Shown here piece after piece: positions 63,430 through 64,000 of a stretch of 64,000 nucleotides of DNA. Source of the DNA: Immersiella caudata (lineage: Eukaryota; Ascomycota; Sordariomycetes; Sordariales; Lasiosphaeriaceae); NCBI GenBank assembly GCA_030512335.1, contig JAULSU010000005.1:4359501-4423500 (forward strand), in the 5' to 3' direction. The position numbers and the translations under genes are program-made. The first letter of the stretch is position 1; every line of letters begins with the position of its first letter. The notes under the pieces were generated by a model. The model had not been told where the DNA came from. It saw nothing but the letters and a program-made list of their open reading frames with translations, and did no database searches.

Positions 63430-64000
63430 CGCTGCCTGTGGAGGGGCTTGTTGCGGCCGTTTGTGAAGAAGCCAAAATTTTCTGCGTCGGTTCAGTTGGG
63501 AGGAAGTTGCAAGTGACAAAGTGGGGCGGGCTGCGTTGTGAGGGGAAGTGAGGGTTTCAAATGAGCTGAGCTGTGGGAGCAATGTCACGTGGGGAAGGCA
63601 CGAAAGAGGAAGTCTTCTGCGCCTAGATTTATCGCAAACCAGAATCCTCGCCCGTCCATATCTTCTCCTACTCAGTACTCCTATTCCACGGACGGTGCCT
63701 CTCCACCCAAGGTCTCATCTTAACCATAATCTTTGGTCCCATCACCTCCCTCACCCTCTCAAGCCGGAGGGCCCAATCAATGCAACCGAGAGAATCCATC
63801 CCCTGAATTTTTCCCAAAGTGAACATCATCAGTTGTTGCAGCAGGTTCGGTGCGTGTAGACAAAGAGAACAGAGTAGAGACTCCCCCCGCGTTTAAATGA
63901 GCGGTACGAAGCGCGTCCCCATTTCGCGGCTAGGTCATGCATGCTTTCGAGTTTGCGTACATGTAGCGTTGTTCACCGAGATGGATTTTTACGCGGCGGA
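63430..64000. other. Upstream region of the last HET gene
   Basis: About 570 bp to the window end. Promoter of the HET gene presumably; no other gene seen. Confidence 0.35.

Overview
The window is nuclear DNA of a filamentous ascomycete (Pezizomycotina). The evidence is genes with short GT-AG introns (about 43-110 bp, often with CTAAC/CTGAC-type branch sites), four genes or gene remnants with HET domains (one of them a HET-NACHT-WD40 architecture), a GH6 cellulase, small cysteine-rich secreted proteins, DUF6594 membrane-protein relics and a Ty3/gypsy chromovirus. No species can be named from the sequence alone.

Layout. 1-11.4 kb: an S10 serine carboxypeptidase with an in-frame stop, a conserved single-TM protein, a broken small secreted gene, a two-exon 'modin'-type membrane protein, a broken oil-body-associated (DUF1264) gene and a tRNA-Ser(CGA). 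11.7-24.6 kb: an unrecognised fragmented gene, a HET gene, a methyltransferase, a degenerated HET-NACHT-WD40 gene, and a tandem pair (one dead, one intact) of a fungal LPxExRNxIY-type protein. 25-36 kb: a GH6 cellulase, a Kex2-type repetitive secreted protein, a gene-poor stretch, and an inverted pair of paralogous 6-Cys secreted proteins sharing a 5'UTR intron. 36-48 kb is transposon-rich. It holds ankyrin/ZZ and membrane-protein relics, a solo LTR with target duplication, hairpin-dense DNA, and a complete 8.45-kb Ty3/gypsy element at 39002-47452. 48-64 kb: two decayed DUF6594 genes, two small membrane or secreted genes, a HET gene, a third decayed copy of the LPxExRNxIY family, a BTB protein, a kinesin-motor protein and another HET gene.

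The most unusual object is the Ty3/gypsy element. Its 490-bp LTRs look identical base for base and it has a 5-bp target duplication (AGGAG). Its gag and pol frames are open and joined by a textbook -1 frameshift cassette (G GGA AAC, 7-nt spacer, 6-bp GC stem). A 10-nt stretch next to the 5' LTR is complementary to a site inside the LTR, which suggests Tf1-like self-priming. Between pol and the 3' LTR it carries an intron-containing tRNA-like gene and an antisense ORF with a perfect Gal4-type Zn(II)2Cys6 motif. Gag has a roughly 550-residue extension beyond its zinc knuckle.

Much of the accessory sequence is decaying. At least nine genes are broken, and several of the premature stops fit C:G-to-T:A changes like those made by RIP. 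The Ty3 element shows none of this, so it is either very young or arrived after RIP weakened. I infer an accessory, incompatibility-rich, repeat-prone chromosomal region.
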